From contig NZ_CP029639.1 in NCBI RefSeq assembly GCF_003268635.1, positions 3,049,501 to 3,113,500 of the forward strand: a stretch of DNA of 64,000 bases. Reading direction: 5' to 3'. Position 1 is the stretch's first letter. Each line of letters begins with the position of its first letter. This document shows positions 1-9,010 of this stretch, one piece after another. Under the pieces are notes generated by a model. That model was not told where the DNA came from. It saw only the letters and a program-made list of their open reading frames with translations, and did not search any database. Origin of the DNA: Paenibacillus sp. DCT19. GTDB lineage: Bacteria > Bacillota > Bacilli > Paenibacillales > Paenibacillaceae. The position numbers and the translations under genes were made by a program.

Positions 1-2157
1 AAGGCTGGCTGGGGCTTTGCTTATTTTGACAGCTTCACAGTGGATCATGCGGATCTTGATCCCCTGAATGTACAACCGATTCTTACCGATCCTCAGGCAA
101 CACCAGAGACACAAATTTTAATGAATTATTTAACGGAGGTATACGGAAACCAGATTATTTCAGGCCAACAGGAGATTTATGGAGGAGGGAATGACGGAGA
201 TACAGAGCTTGAGTTTGAATGGATTTATGATCTTACTGGCAAATATCCAGCGATTCGTGGCTTCGATCTGATGAATTATAATCCGCTCTATGGTTGGGAG
301 GATGGCACAACGGATCGGATGATCGACTGGGTCAATAACCGGGGCGGCATTGCAACAGCTTCCTGGCATATCAACGTCCCGCGTAATTTCAACACGTATC
401 AGCTTGGGGATTTTGTGGATTGGAAGGAAGCGACCTACAAGCCGACAGAAACTAATTTTAATACAGCCAATGCCGTTATTCCTGGTACGAAAGAATATCA
501 ATATGTGATGATGACGATCGAAGATCTGGCAGAACAATTGCTAATCCTCCAGGATAACAATGTGCCTGTTATATTCCGACCTTATCATGAGGCCGAAGGT
601 AATGGTGGTCTGAATGGCGAAGGTGCATGGTTCTGGTGGGCTTCAGCAGGAGCAGAGGTTTACAAAGACCTGTGGGATCTAATTTATACAGAGCTTACGG
701 AGACGTACGACCTGCACAACCTGATTTGGACGTATAACAGCTATGTGTATAGCACATCTCCAGCTTGGTATCCTGGTGATCATCAAGTAGATCTGGTTGG
801 ATACGATAAATACAATACCATCTATAATCGGTATGACGGCTTGTCTGGAGTCCCGAATGAGGACGCCATTACGTCGATTTTCTATCAGCTTGTGGATCTG
901 ACGAATGGTAGCAAAATGGTTGCTATGACAGAGAACGACACGATTCCAAGTGTGCAAAATCTGAAAGAGGAGAGAGCCGGCTGGCTGTACTTCTGCCCTT
1001 GGTATGGCGAGCACCTCATGAGCACGGCATTTAATTACCCAGCGACCTTAACCACACTTTATCAGAGCGATTATGTTATCACATTGGATGAACTGCCGGA
1101 TCTAAAGGTCAATAATCCTAATCCGAGCGCATCGATCTCTCCGGGAACCGTCGAGTTTGACAAATACACGCCTAACCAAAACGACAAATCGGTAACAGTG
1201 ACTGCTAATGGGAATACGCTTACTGCTCTTCGGGCAGGCAATACTGCGCTTAGCGCAACAACGGATTATTCATTTAACGGAAATACCCTGCTACTAAAAA
1301 AGGCTTACCTTGCGACACTACCCGTAGGTGAGCACTCCATTGTATTGGATTTTAATCAAGGGCAAGACCCAGTGTTAAAGGTTAAAATTGTGGATTCAAC
1401 GCCGAGTTCCAATGCGACCATCATACCTGTGAATGCTACATTTGACAAAGCAACGAGCGCAGCGCAAGATGTTTCCGTTACGCTTAACCTGAATGGCCGT
1501 CAGCTTACAAGCATAACAAAAGGGAATGCTACACTCGTATCGGGTCAGCATTATACAGCTTCTGGTTCGACGGTGGTGTTGAAGCAATCCTATCTCACAA
1601 CGCTTCCGCTCGGTCAAAATTCCTTGACCTTCCACTTCAATGGTGGAAATAACGCAGTGTTAACCGTGAACGTTGTAGACAGTACGGTTACTGTACCGCC
1701 TACTGGAGACTTGACTATCCAAGCATTTAACGGCAATACCAGTTCGTCGACCAACGGAATTTCGCCCAAATTCAAATTAATCAACTCGGGTAATTCAGCG
1801 ATACAGTTAAGTGATGTGAAACTTCGGTATTACTATACAATTGATGGGGAAGAGGCGCAGACCTTCTGGTCCGATTGGGCAAGTGTTGGCAGCGCCAATG
1901 TAACAAGCCAATTTGTCAAACTGGCAACTCCGGTTGCCGGAGCTGATCATTATCTGGAAGTTGGCTTCACAAGTGCAGCCGGAACGTTGAACGCAGGTCA
2001 GAGTGCCGAGATTCAAGCACGTTTTTCCAAAAATAACTGGTCTAACTACAATCAGTCTAATGACTACTCGTTCAAGGCATCTGGCACGCAGTTTGCCAAC
2101 CATGAACAGGTTACCGGTTATGTAGGCGATGAGCTTGTATGGGGAATTGAACCGTAA
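1..2157 (+). CDS. GH26 beta-mannanase with X2 and CBM3 modules, 5' partial
   Basis: This secreted enzyme should hydrolyse beta-1,4-mannan. The frame is open from base 1, so the GTG at base 40 is an internal Val and the true start lies upstream. The first residues (GWGFAYFDSFTV) look like the end of a carbohydrate-binding module. The GH26 domain covers about bases 100-1110. The acid/base Glu is in RPYHEAEG (codon 589-591) and the likely nucleophile Glu is in AMTEND (codon 931-933). Two X2 (Ig-like) modules follow at about 1129-1395 and 1411-1680, then a family 3 cellulose-binding module to the stop. The layout is that of a modular plant-cell-wall enzyme. Substrate is inferred from family; GH26 also contains other activities. 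Confidence 0.88.
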   Translation, partial: KAGWGFAYFDSFTVDHADLDPLNVQPILTDPQATPETQILMNYLTEVYGNQIISGQQEIYGGGNDGDTELEFEWIYDLTGKYPAIRGFDLMNYNPLYGWEDGTTDRMIDWVNNRGGIATASWHINVPRNFNTYQLGDFVDWKEATYKPTETNFNTANAVIPGTKEYQYVMMTIEDLAEQLLILQDNNVPVIFRPYHEAEGNGGLNGEGAWFWWASAGAEVYKDLWDLIYTELTETYDLHNLIWTYNSYVYSTSPAWYPGDHQVDLVGYDKYNTIYNRYDGLSGVPNEDAITSIFYQLVDLTNGSKMVAMTENDTIPSVQNLKEERAGWLYFCPWYGEHLMSTAFNYPATLTTLYQSDYVITLDELPDLKVNNPNPSASISPGTVEFDKYTPNQNDKSVTVTANGNTLTALRAGNTALSATTDYSFNGNTLLLKKAYLATLPVGEHSIVLDFNQGQDPVLKVKIVDSTPSSNATIIPVNATFDKATSAAQDVSVTLNLNGRQLTSITKGNATLVSGQHYTASGSTVVLKQSYLTTLPLGQNSLTFHFNGGNNAVLTVNVVDSTVTVPPTGDLTIQAFNGNTSSSTNGISPKFKLINSGNSAIQLSDVKLRYYYTIDGEEAQTFWSDWASVGSANVTSQFVKLATPVAGADHYLEVGFTSAAGTLNAGQSAEIQARFSKNNWSNYNQSNDYSFKASGTQFANHEQVTGYVGDELVWGIEP

Positions 2158-2177
2158 CGAGGTGTAACGAATGGGTG

Positions 2178-2210
2178 GAGAAGGAGTAAGTCCTTCTCTG
2201 CTCTTTTTTT
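2178..2210 (+). terminator. Intrinsic terminator of the mannanase gene
   Basis: An 8-bp perfect stem (GAGAAGGA / TCCTTCTC) with a 5-nt loop is followed by CTGC and a run of seven T, 20 bp after the stop codon. Confidence 0.85.
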
Positions 2211-2291
2211 GAATTGAAGAGAAGATGCAAGATGAAGAATTGGCATTTAAAATAAACAGACAGTAATCATAATCACAGCTCAGAGAGCTTC

Positions 2292-2320
2292 TTGACATAA
2301 ATAAGATGATTCGTTACTAT
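2292..2320 (+). promoter_or_regulatory. SigA-type promoter of the tetR-like gene
   Basis: TTGACA (2292-2297), a 17-bp spacer and TACTAT (2315-2320) make a near-consensus vegetative promoter. The operator at 2329-2346 starts 8 bp downstream, at the expected transcription start, so bound repressor would block initiation or early elongation. Confidence 0.75.
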
Positions 2321-2328
2321 TTCAAATA

Positions 2329-2346
2329 TGACAGTAAGCACTGACA
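2329..2346. promoter_or_regulatory. TetR-type operator, copy 1
   Basis: The sequence TGACAGTAAGCACTGACA is a 7-4-7 inverted repeat with one mismatch. It matches copy 2 at 2979-2996 in 17 of 18 positions. It lies between the promoter and the regulator start, as expected for autorepression. Confidence 0.75.
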
Positions 2347-2370
2347 TCCTTTAGAAGAGAGGACAGAGAA

Positions 2371-2961
2371 ATGTCTAGTCGTAAAGACTATAGCAGCAAA
2401 GAACGATTAATGATGGCGGCAATTGATTTGATGTCAAAAAAAGGATACAAAAGCGTAACGACGATGGAAATCGCGACGACTGCTGGCTTAAGTGAGAAAA
2501 CACTGTTTCGTCAATTCGGAACCAAGCAGAATCTTTTGGAATCAGCATTTGATCAGTATTATTACTCCGAAGAGATGACTAGAGTTTTCAATGAAAAGCT
2601 AGTCTGGGATTTGCACACTGATTTGCTTTTGATCAGCAGGACGTATCACGAGATCATGAACCGCAACCGGAAGTTGTTTTTGATCGGTTTTAAGGAAGAG
2701 GAACATCTGCCAGGGCTTCGAGATCGCACGATTAAACACCCAAGGCAGCTCTTGGAGATAATAACCGAGTATTTTAGCATCATGTATGACAAAGGCAAGC
2801 TGGTTCAAACGAACTTTGAGCATCAAGCTTTTTCATTTATGGCTTTGAATTACGGTGTATTCATTAACAATCTGGATGGAGATGCTCCTTTCCCATCGCT
2901 CACTTTGGATAACATTATTACAGAGAGTGTGTGGACGTTTACTAGGGCTTTAACGCCCTAG
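2371..2961 (+). CDS. TetR/AcrR-family repressor
   Basis: This 196-residue protein is probably a ligand-responsive DNA-binding repressor. Residues 9-56 form the TetR helix-turn-helix (TTMEIATTAGLSEKTLFRQF), and the rest is an all-helical ligand-binding and dimerisation domain of normal size. The start ATG follows an AGAGAGGACAG ribosome site. The gene lies between two copies of an 18-bp palindrome, one at its own promoter and one before the downstream efflux gene. It therefore probably represses both itself and the transporter, and is released by a transported drug or metabolite. The ligand cannot be read from the sequence. The stop codon lies inside its terminator. Confidence 0.9.
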   Translation: MSSRKDYSSKERLMMAAIDLMSKKGYKSVTTMEIATTAGLSEKTLFRQFGTKQNLLESAFDQYYYSEEMTRVFNEKLVWDLHTDLLLISRTYHEIMNRNRKLFLIGFKEEEHLPGLRDRTIKHPRQLLEIITEYFSIMYDKGKLVQTNFEHQAFSFMALNYGVFINNLDGDAPFPSLTLDNIITESVWTFTRALTP

Positions 2962-2968
2962 TTTTTTT
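2942..2968 (+). terminator. Terminator overlapping the tetR stop codon
   Basis: CTAGGGC / GCCCTAG form a 7-bp stem with a 6-nt loop, followed by seven T. The TAG stop codon (2959-2961) is in the 3' arm. The efflux gene downstream therefore needs its own promoter. Confidence 0.8.
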
Positions 2969-2978
2969 GGACCTCAGA

Positions 2979-2996
2979 TGTCAGTAAGCACTGACA
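2979..2996. promoter_or_regulatory. TetR-type operator, copy 2 (perfect palindrome)
   Basis: TGTCAGTAAGCACTGACA is a perfect 7-4-7 palindrome, 84 bp before the MFS start codon. A possible -10 (TATATT, 3004-3009) lies just downstream, so the operator would overlap the -35 region. Confidence 0.78.
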
Positions 2997-3080
2997 GTCA
3001 TTTTATATTAAAAGTCACAACATTATTAAGAATCAGCTCAGATGAGTAACACATCTAGATCATAGAAATGAGGAACATAT

Positions 3081-4471
3081 ATGCTTACCAATCCTTCTGC
3101 TTCACAGAGCAAAGAGACGTTATTACTCCGAGTTCTTGTCTTCACCCTGATCATTTCAGTCATGAATGGCATGATGTTTAATGTGGTTTTGCCGGTAATT
3201 AGCAAGCAATTTCAACTTACGGCTTCTCAATCAAGCTGGATAGTAACAGGTTATTTGATTGTATATGCCATCGGAACGGTCACTTATGGCAAGCTCACCG
3301 ATAGGTACAGCATGAAGCACTTAATTACGTTTGGTCTATTATTGCTCGCCGCAGGTTCTGTAATCGGAATCGTAGCGACTCAATATTGGATGATTATTGT
3401 TGCACGTATTGTGCAAGCGGCTGGAGCTGCTGTCATTCCTGCACTTGCTATGATTATTCCGGTTCGTTATTTCTCACCTGAGAAGCGTGGTCAAGCGCTA
3501 GGCACTTCTGCCATTGGTATTGCTCTTGGATCTGCGCTAGGCCCTATTGTAGCCGGATTCGTATCTAGTGCCTTAAGCTGGCAGTTTTTATTTGCTATTC
3601 CGTTGCTTTCGCTTGCGACACTACCCTTTTATCGAAAGTATCTGGATGACGACAGAGGAGTCAGTGAAAAGATGGATTATATCGGGGGTTAACATTAGCA
3701 GGGACAGTTGCTGCATTGTTGCTTGCGTTGACTCAATCCAACCTGTGGTTTTTAATGACAGGCATCGTGTTTCTGATATTGTTCATCTTACGAATTCGTT
3801 ATGCTGAAGCACCGTTCGTTAAGCCAGCCGTATTCCGCAACAAATCATATGCCACGGGGATGGGCATTGCATTCGTGCTGGTCGCGATTGGTTTTGGCAT
3901 TCCATTTATAACGCCACAATTGCTGGCACAAGTACATGGCTTCTCACCAGCTCTAACCGGAATGATCATGCTCCCATCTGCGCTCGTTGCTGCTCTTCTA
4001 GGACGTAAAGGCGGCAAGCTCGCCGATGAGAAAGGCAATCCTTATCTGTTATATACGGCATCGATATTGCTCATCATTGGTTTCATTTGTTTATCCTTTG
4101 TTGTAAGTGCGTCACCGATTTGGGTTGCGATATTTCTAATCTTGGCTGTGTTAGGTCAATCCTATATGCAGATCGCCATGTCCAACACGATTGCACAGAC
4201 ACTTCCCAAGGAGCACATCGGTATCGGTATGGGATTGTTATCCATGTTCAATTTCATCGCGGCATCTGTATCAACCGCAGCTCTTGGCAAGGTACTTGAT
4301 CAAGGTGTAACCTCTGTTCATTTGAACCCTTGGGTAGAAGTGAAGAGTGCCTTCGTGTATAGTAACATTTTTGTTGTGCTCGCCTTGAGTGTCCTTGTGA
4401 TGACGTTGCTATATGTGCTGCAATATGGACGTAAACCCGTCTTAGACTTACGGCTCAAACAGAACCGTTAA
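3081..4471 (+). CDS. MFS drug-efflux transporter, DHA2-like (one-base frameshift)
   Basis: This is a proton-coupled multidrug exporter of the Tet(L)/EmrB-like major facilitator class, 463 residues after correction. The first part (3081-3692) has the N-terminal membrane helices and the loop motif GKLTDRYSMKH. It stops at TAA in DYIGG. The continuation LTLAGTVAALLLAL is in the next frame from 3689, and runs to 4471 with the remaining helices. Adding one G to the run at 3684-3688 joins them cleanly. Similar single-base gaps occur in eleven other genes here, so a sequence error is more likely than a real break. It follows a TetR gene and a perfect copy of its operator, so export of the repressor's ligand is likely. 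Confidence 0.85.
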
Positions 4472-4475
4472 CAGA

Positions 4476-4515
4476 TTGGGGGACAGTCACGAATTATTCG
4501 GACTGAAACCCCCAA
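4476..4515. terminator. Hairpin between convergent genes
   Basis: TTGGGGG (4476-4482) pairs with CCCCCAA (4509-4515), with an inner CAGTC/GACTG pair. It lies between the convergent MFS and small membrane-protein genes and has no clear T-run on either side, so termination activity is uncertain. Confidence 0.4.
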
Positions 4516-5033
4516 GTTTCACCTTTTGCGATGTCGATGGTATGTCCATTCACGATAACCGTATGACTGTTGTGCCACTGAAGCTTTACTTGATCATTCT
4601 TACTCTCCCAATACAATGCTTTTCTGAACCATAGTGGTCCTTGTAACTCTCCTAAAATTCCGAAGCTGCCCATGGCTCCAGCATCCGTTTTATAAAAGTT
4701 AATCGTATAGTGCTGGTCAGGTGAGTGCGTGGTAGTGAGTAGTACTTTTGCTCCTGAGAAGATAGATGTAAATGTGACAACAAAAAGCAGGATGGAGACT
4801 AATAGGAATGAGAGGATCGTCGAGATCCAGCTTCGTATCTTGGCAAATAAACTTGATGTGTCCATAAAACTTATGATGGAGAGGATGAACGCTAGAATAG
4901 CGAGAATAACCAATACATAACCAGGTGGAGCGATCCTCCACATATGATGGATACTTGAATATAAGCTATACAACGAAATAGAGTACAACAACAGGATAAG
5001 CACTAATGCAATCCAGCTTATTTTTTTGACGAT
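4494..5033 (-). CDS. Small membrane protein, DUF5412-like
   Basis: The function is unknown. The protein of about 180 residues has three hydrophobic segments in the first 100 residues. A soluble C-terminal domain follows, with NGHTIDIAKGETW near the end, resembling DUF5412 membrane proteins of Bacillales. The start is a puzzle. A strong ribosome site (AAAGGAGG, complement of 5041-5048) is followed after 7 nt by ATC (5033-5031) and then GTC-AAA-AAA-ATA. There is no ATG, GTG or TTG at normal spacing. Upstream in-frame ATGs have no ribosome site. I place the start at the ATC; a base error here is equally possible. Confidence 0.6.
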   Translation of the reverse strand: MVKKISWIALVLILLLYSISLYSLYSSIHHMWRIAPPGYVLVILAILAFILSIISFMDTSSLFAKIRSWISTILSFLLVSILLFVVTFTSIFSGAKVLLTTTHSPDQHYTINFYKTDAGAMGSFGILGELQGPLWFRKALYWESKNDQVKLQWHNSHTVIVNGHTIDIAKGETWGFQSE

Positions 5034-5260
5034 GATGAAGCCTCCTTTCGCATATGATAGATTCAGATCACGGCATCCCAGAGCCATCTTAATCAAAATA
5101 TGTAAACATATCTTCCTAATATACATAGTATTATAAGGTTTTATTGGGAGAAATGTCCACAATATCAACTTCTATTAAGCTTCATCATTCCTCGTTGGAG
5201 CGGTACAGAACTATCTACATCATCAAAATCCCAGCAGGCATTCCTCATGCTTCAATCTGC

Positions 5261-5311
5261 AAAAAAAACAAAAAGATGATCCCTGTGAATACATTGAGTA
5301 CAGGGATCATC
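5261..5311 (-). terminator. Terminator of the alpha-galactosidase gene
   Basis: On the minus strand a 12-bp perfect stem (GATGATCCCTGT / ACAGGGATCATC) with a 13-nt loop is followed by TTTTTGTTTTTTTT, 50 bp after the GH27 stop codon. Confidence 0.88.
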
Positions 5312-5361
5312 TTAGATTATTCATTCGATCGTTCTCTAGAAGTGAAGAGACTAATTAGTAA

Positions 5362-6639
5362 TCAAAACTGATAAAGGCGTACACCATGCGGAGGAATGGT
5401 TGTACTTAAACGGTTCTCGCTTAACTCGGCTTGATCGCCACTCCACAGTTCAGTGCCCTTTGTAATGCCAGAGAGGTTAATCTCTTCGAGGCTGAGTTCA
5501 AGTGGCAGAGGCTTATCGCCAACATTGAAAATAGCAGCATAAGATGAGCCTTCAGCGTTCTGTGCAGTCCAGACGATCAGATCATCACGGCGCAGCGCTT
5601 CTCTCGCACCATAGCTGTCGCGATGCATACGTAGAACTTCACGGTTGGTTAGTAGCGAGAGCGTCCATTCATCGTTGTCTCGTAGTTCACCGCCGAAGAT
5701 GAGTGGGGAGCGGAAAATGCTCCATAGCGACATCATCGTCAACTGTTCATCCGGCGTGAAGCGAGTCCAGCGGTTGGCTCCACCACCGTCAACAGAACGG
5801 ATGCCGATGTGACCCAGCGGTAACATATCACAGTCAGGCCAGCAGCCTTCCTTAGGAATTCCCTGCCAGGTTCGGCAGCGGTCAAACATATCTAGTAACA
5901 GCGGCCATAGATCCCAGAAGTCATCCGTGACTCGCCACATATTTGCATGTTCAGTGAAATGTTCAGCGTATTCTACTGGAGCAGGCCCAGGAGACAGGCT
6001 CAGAACCATGGGGCGTCCGGAACGCTCAATAGCTTTGGCGATCATCTCAATCTCCGGTTGATGCGTATCGTAAAGTCTGGAAGCAGCAATATCGTCTACT
6101 TTTACGAGATCAACACCCCATTGCGCATACAATTCAAAGAGCGAGTCGTAATACGCCTGTGCACCTTCTTTGGAAGAATCCACACCGTACATATCTGTAT
6201 TCCACGGACAAATGGAGTTCGTATGTGCAATATCACGCGCAGTCGCAGTTGTGCCAAGAATAGGTGTAGCGGCATGTGCAGCTTGTCTTGGAATGCCACG
6301 CATAATATGGATACCAAATTGTAGCCCTAGGCTATGCACATAATCGGCTAATGGCTTGAATCCTTGCCCACCTGCAGCAGATGGGAATCGATTCTCCGCA
6401 GGCATCAGGCGGGAGTATTCATCCATGATTAATGGAACGAATGGGCGGTATTGTGAAGAGTTAGCGAGAGGTTCGTACCACTGAATATCGACGGTAATAT
6501 AGCTCCAGCCAAAGTCTTTGAGATGCTCTGCCATGTATTCGGCGTTGCCGCGAATTTCAGCTTCCGTTACGGCTGCGCCATAGCAATCCCAGCTATTCCA
6601 GCCGAGAGGTGGGGTAGGGGCTACAAGTTTATGATTCAT
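5362..6639 (-). CDS. GH27 alpha-galactosidase
   Basis: This retaining enzyme removes terminal alpha-1,6-galactose, for example from melibiose, raffinose or galactomannan oligosaccharides. The GH27 opening PPLGWNSWDCYG is near residue 12. The nucleophile Asp is in VDLVKVDD (about residue 184) and the acid/base Asp in WRVTDDFWD (about 241). There is no signal peptide, so it acts in the cytoplasm after uptake. Three ATGs follow an AAAGGAG site; the third (6639) has the best spacing of 7 nt. The AraC-type gene just upstream on the same strand is its likely regulator. It would complement the GH26 mannanase at the window start if galactomannan is a substrate (inference). Confidence 0.92.
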   Translation of the reverse strand: MNHKLVAPTPPLGWNSWDCYGAAVTEAEIRGNAEYMAEHLKDFGWSYITVDIQWYEPLANSSQYRPFVPLIMDEYSRLMPAENRFPSAAGGQGFKPLADYVHSLGLQFGIHIMRGIPRQAAHAATPILGTTATARDIAHTNSICPWNTDMYGVDSSKEGAQAYYDSLFELYAQWGVDLVKVDDIAASRLYDTHQPEIEMIAKAIERSGRPMVLSLSPGPAPVEYAEHFTEHANMWRVTDDFWDLWPLLLDMFDRCRTWQGIPKEGCWPDCDMLPLGHIGIRSVDGGGANRWTRFTPDEQLTMMSLWSIFRSPLIFGGELRDNDEWTLSLLTNREVLRMHRDSYGAREALRRDDLIVWTAQNAEGSSYAAIFNVGDKPLPLELSLEEINLSGITKGTELWSGDQAELSENRLSTTIPPHGVRLYQF

Positions 6640-6748
6640 CATCATGCTCCTTTACTGATTCTTTATTGCTCTCAATACATTCATCATAGTATAGGATAAT
6701 ATCAATTATCTACAGTAATCTAGATGAACCAATAGCAATATATTGCGG

Positions 6749-7630
6749 TCAGTCGAAGAACAATTTACGATAAATCAGACTTTCTCCTCCACTGCGAAAA
6801 TCACCTGGTGTAATGCCGGTTAAGCTGCGGAATGCTTTGATAAAGTAGCTTCCACTGGAATAACCAACATGTTCTGCAATCGTTTCGACACTGAAGTTCG
6901 TGCCACGAAGCAATTCCATTGCTTTCTCGGTACGGACGCGGGTCAGATAAGCTCCAGGGGTTAAGCCTGTGCTGGAGGAAAAGCGGCGAATGAAATGATA
7001 TTTGGAGAGAGACACATACTCGGACAATTGATCCATACTGATCATTCTGGAATAGTTATTTTCGATAAAATCAACGGCTCGTTGAATAGGTTCAGACCAG
7101 GTTTCTCTGTTCTGCAGGGTTGTTTTCTGTAATCTCACCAACTCCGTCATGAATTGATAGACGCACGAGGACGCCATTAGCGGATCTGTAATTCTGCCCG
7201 CCGCTGCATCGGTCACGATCATTCGCAACAATTGAATCGGGGCACATTCGTAAGGGAGATAAGGAATCTCTCCTGATTCACGAAGGAATTTGCGCCAGTG
7301 AGGCAGTACCAGATTAGGTCTGAACAGCAAAAACATGAATTCCCACGGTTCTTGCGATTCCGAAGGATAATAATAGCGATGTGAACTAGGGATTTCAGCC
7401 AAGAATGCTTGCCCTGCGGTGACGCGGTGAACTTGACCTTGTGACTCAAATACACCTTCGCCGGAGATTGTATACTGGAACAACAGCAAAGGCCCATCCG
7501 TGCGTTCCAATCCATCCCAGTGATAAGAAGCATCAGTTATCGCATCAGACCCTACTGCATATAGAACGCATAGCTGTAGATCGGTGTCCTCAGCGAACCG
7601 AAAGCCGTAGGTACCTCTGGGAATGTTCAT
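6749..7630 (-). CDS. AraC-family transcriptional regulator (cupin + HTH)
   Basis: This protein of 293 residues is likely a sugar-responsive activator. Residues 1-170 form a cupin-type sensing domain (YTISGEGVFESQGQVHRV). Residues 187-285 form the double helix-turn-helix AraC domain (YVSLSKYHFIRRFSSSTG, then VGYSSGSYFIKAFRSLTG). The start ATG follows TAGGAGG at good spacing. It lies 110 bp upstream of the GH27 gene on the same strand, which suggests control of alpha-galactoside use. The inducer is not visible. Confidence 0.9.
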   Translation of the reverse strand: MNIPRGTYGFRFAEDTDLQLCVLYAVGSDAITDASYHWDGLERTDGPLLLFQYTISGEGVFESQGQVHRVTAGQAFLAEIPSSHRYYYPSESQEPWEFMFLLFRPNLVLPHWRKFLRESGEIPYLPYECAPIQLLRMIVTDAAAGRITDPLMASSCVYQFMTELVRLQKTTLQNRETWSEPIQRAVDFIENNYSRMISMDQLSEYVSLSKYHFIRRFSSSTGLTPGAYLTRVRTEKAMELLRGTNFSVETIAEHVGYSSGSYFIKAFRSLTGITPGDFRSGGESLIYRKLFFD

Positions 7631-7717
7631 AACGTACTTCCTCCTAATTTTTTCGTAGTGATAGAGTTTAGTGAGTAACCGTTCATTGATCTTAGCAAGG
7701 CATGCATCCTAATTTTT

Positions 7718-8392
7718 TTATTTTTTGGCGTAGAAGACGGCAAAATCCAGATATTTATACATGCAATCAACCTGTTGAAAGCCTGCTTCCTCCAACCATT
7801 GCAATTGTTCATCTTGTGTGGCGTTAATATCTAATTTACGGCGTTCAATCGCAGCTGAGATGGATTCCTTGCTTAAGGAACTTTCCTGGATAGCATCCAA
7901 CCAGCGACGGCGATAATAGCTGTCAGTTTCAGCGGTTCTACCTTGAACTTGATCCGCATTAACGAAGATTCCACCCGGTTCCAGAAGCTTATGTATGGTG
8001 CTAAACAAACTTTTTTTGTCAGCGTGCTCCAGATGGTGAATGGAGAGTGAGGAAATAATAATATCGTAGGAACCGCTGAAACGATGCTTAGCGTAATCCC
8101 CAACTTCGTATTGCACCTGATTTGATGCAGCCAATCTTTGGCGGGCGCCTTCTAACATTTGTTCACTGATGTCGATCAAGGTTAGCCGCGCATGGGGATA
8201 CTTATGCAGAACCATTCCGGAGAGCAGACCTGTTCCAGCCCCCAAATCAAGAATGCGAGGAGCTTCCAGCGAACTGTCGATCAGATCCAGAGCCATGCCA
8301 TAAAATCCATCAAAACAAGGAATGAGCGCCCTGCGTTGCTGATCGTAATCCTGAGCTACTTTATCAAACAAATATTTAACTGAAGCTTTCAT
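7718..8392 (-). CDS. Class I SAM-dependent methyltransferase
   Basis: This 224-residue protein should transfer a methyl group from S-adenosylmethionine to an unknown acceptor. The glycine-rich motif I is RILDLGAGTGLLSG (about residues 46-58) and the acidic residue binding the ribose is in LTLIDISEQML. A post-motif region, DIIISSLSIHHLEH, is typical of the UbiE/Methyltransf_25 type. It lies 87 bp upstream of the AraC gene on the same strand with no clear functional tie to it. A poly-T stretch on the minus strand after the stop is too weak to call as a terminator. Confidence 0.85.
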   Translation of the reverse strand: MKASVKYLFDKVAQDYDQQRRALIPCFDGFYGMALDLIDSSLEAPRILDLGAGTGLLSGMVLHKYPHARLTLIDISEQMLEGARQRLAASNQVQYEVGDYAKHRFSGSYDIIISSLSIHHLEHADKKSLFSTIHKLLEPGGIFVNADQVQGRTAETDSYYRRRWLDAIQESSLSKESISAAIERRKLDINATQDEQLQWLEEAGFQQVDCMYKYLDFAVFYAKK

Positions 8393-8508
8393 GTGTGAAT
8401 CACTCCTTCAAGTTTTTCAATATTTTACAAGAGAGAGTGAATAAGGGGAAATAGCGAATATGGATAAGTTCATAGGTTAGACCTATGGGGGACTATTTAT
8501 CTCACATT

Positions 8509-8865
8509 TTATTCCGTTGTTGAACATGCACTATTACTGCTGGAAGGAATATGCTGCTCGCCCCATTTCACAATCGATTCAATCAAAGGTACTAAATGTT
8601 GCCCAGAGGTGGTAAGTGAATACTCCACTCTAGGTGGAACTTCATTATATTGCTCTCTATGAACAATGCCGTAATCGATGAGGTCTTTCAAACAATTCGT
8701 AAGCATCGTACCCGTTATGCCGTGAAGTCTTCTCTTTAATTCATTGTAACGGATCGTTTCACTCTCACTAAGAATTGCTAGTATAGGCAAATTCCATTTG
8801 CCTCCAATCACCTGAAATGCATATGTTGCTGGACATAATTGTTCCAGATTGAAGTCGTATTTCAC
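8509..8865 (-). CDS. HxlR-family winged-helix regulator
   Basis: This small MarR-like regulator (118 residues) has the HxlR signature LCPATYAFQVIGGKWNLPIL at residues 10-29 and the wing RVEYSLTTSGQHL. Cys11 matches the conserved N-terminal redox Cys of YodB/HypR-type HxlR proteins, which sense disulfide or quinone stress. A second Cys (CLKDL) is in the helix-turn-helix region. It diverges from a DsbA-like oxidoreductase and has a palindrome 15 bp upstream of its start. A redox-controlled repressor of both genes is a reasonable inference. Confidence 0.9.
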   Translation of the reverse strand: MKYDFNLEQLCPATYAFQVIGGKWNLPILAILSESETIRYNELKRRLHGITGTMLTNCLKDLIDYGIVHREQYNEVPPRVEYSLTTSGQHLVPLIESIVKWGEQHIPSSSNSACSTTE

Positions 8866-8880
8866 TTGAAAACCTCCATT

Positions 8881-8898
8881 AGTATACTTTTTTATACT
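8881..8898. promoter_or_regulatory. Putative HxlR operator
   Basis: AGTATA, a 6-nt spacer (CTTTTT) and TATACT form a perfect 6-6-6 palindrome in the 145-bp region between the divergent HxlR and DsbA-like genes. Position and size fit an operator, but no binding consensus for this exact regulator is known to me. Confidence 0.5.
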
Positions 8899-9010
8899 TA
8901 GTCAGAAAAATAATAGTACTTGTTGTTCCGAATGCAACTATTATAATCATACGAGTAAGAAGAGATCAATTCATTTTGAAGCTCCGAGTAAATGAAAGGT
9001 GTGATTACGA

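Noticed and set aside
40..2157. GTG at base 40 as start of the mannanase
   Set aside because: The frame is open to base 1 and codes for a carbohydrate-module tail there; the gene is truncated by the window edge.
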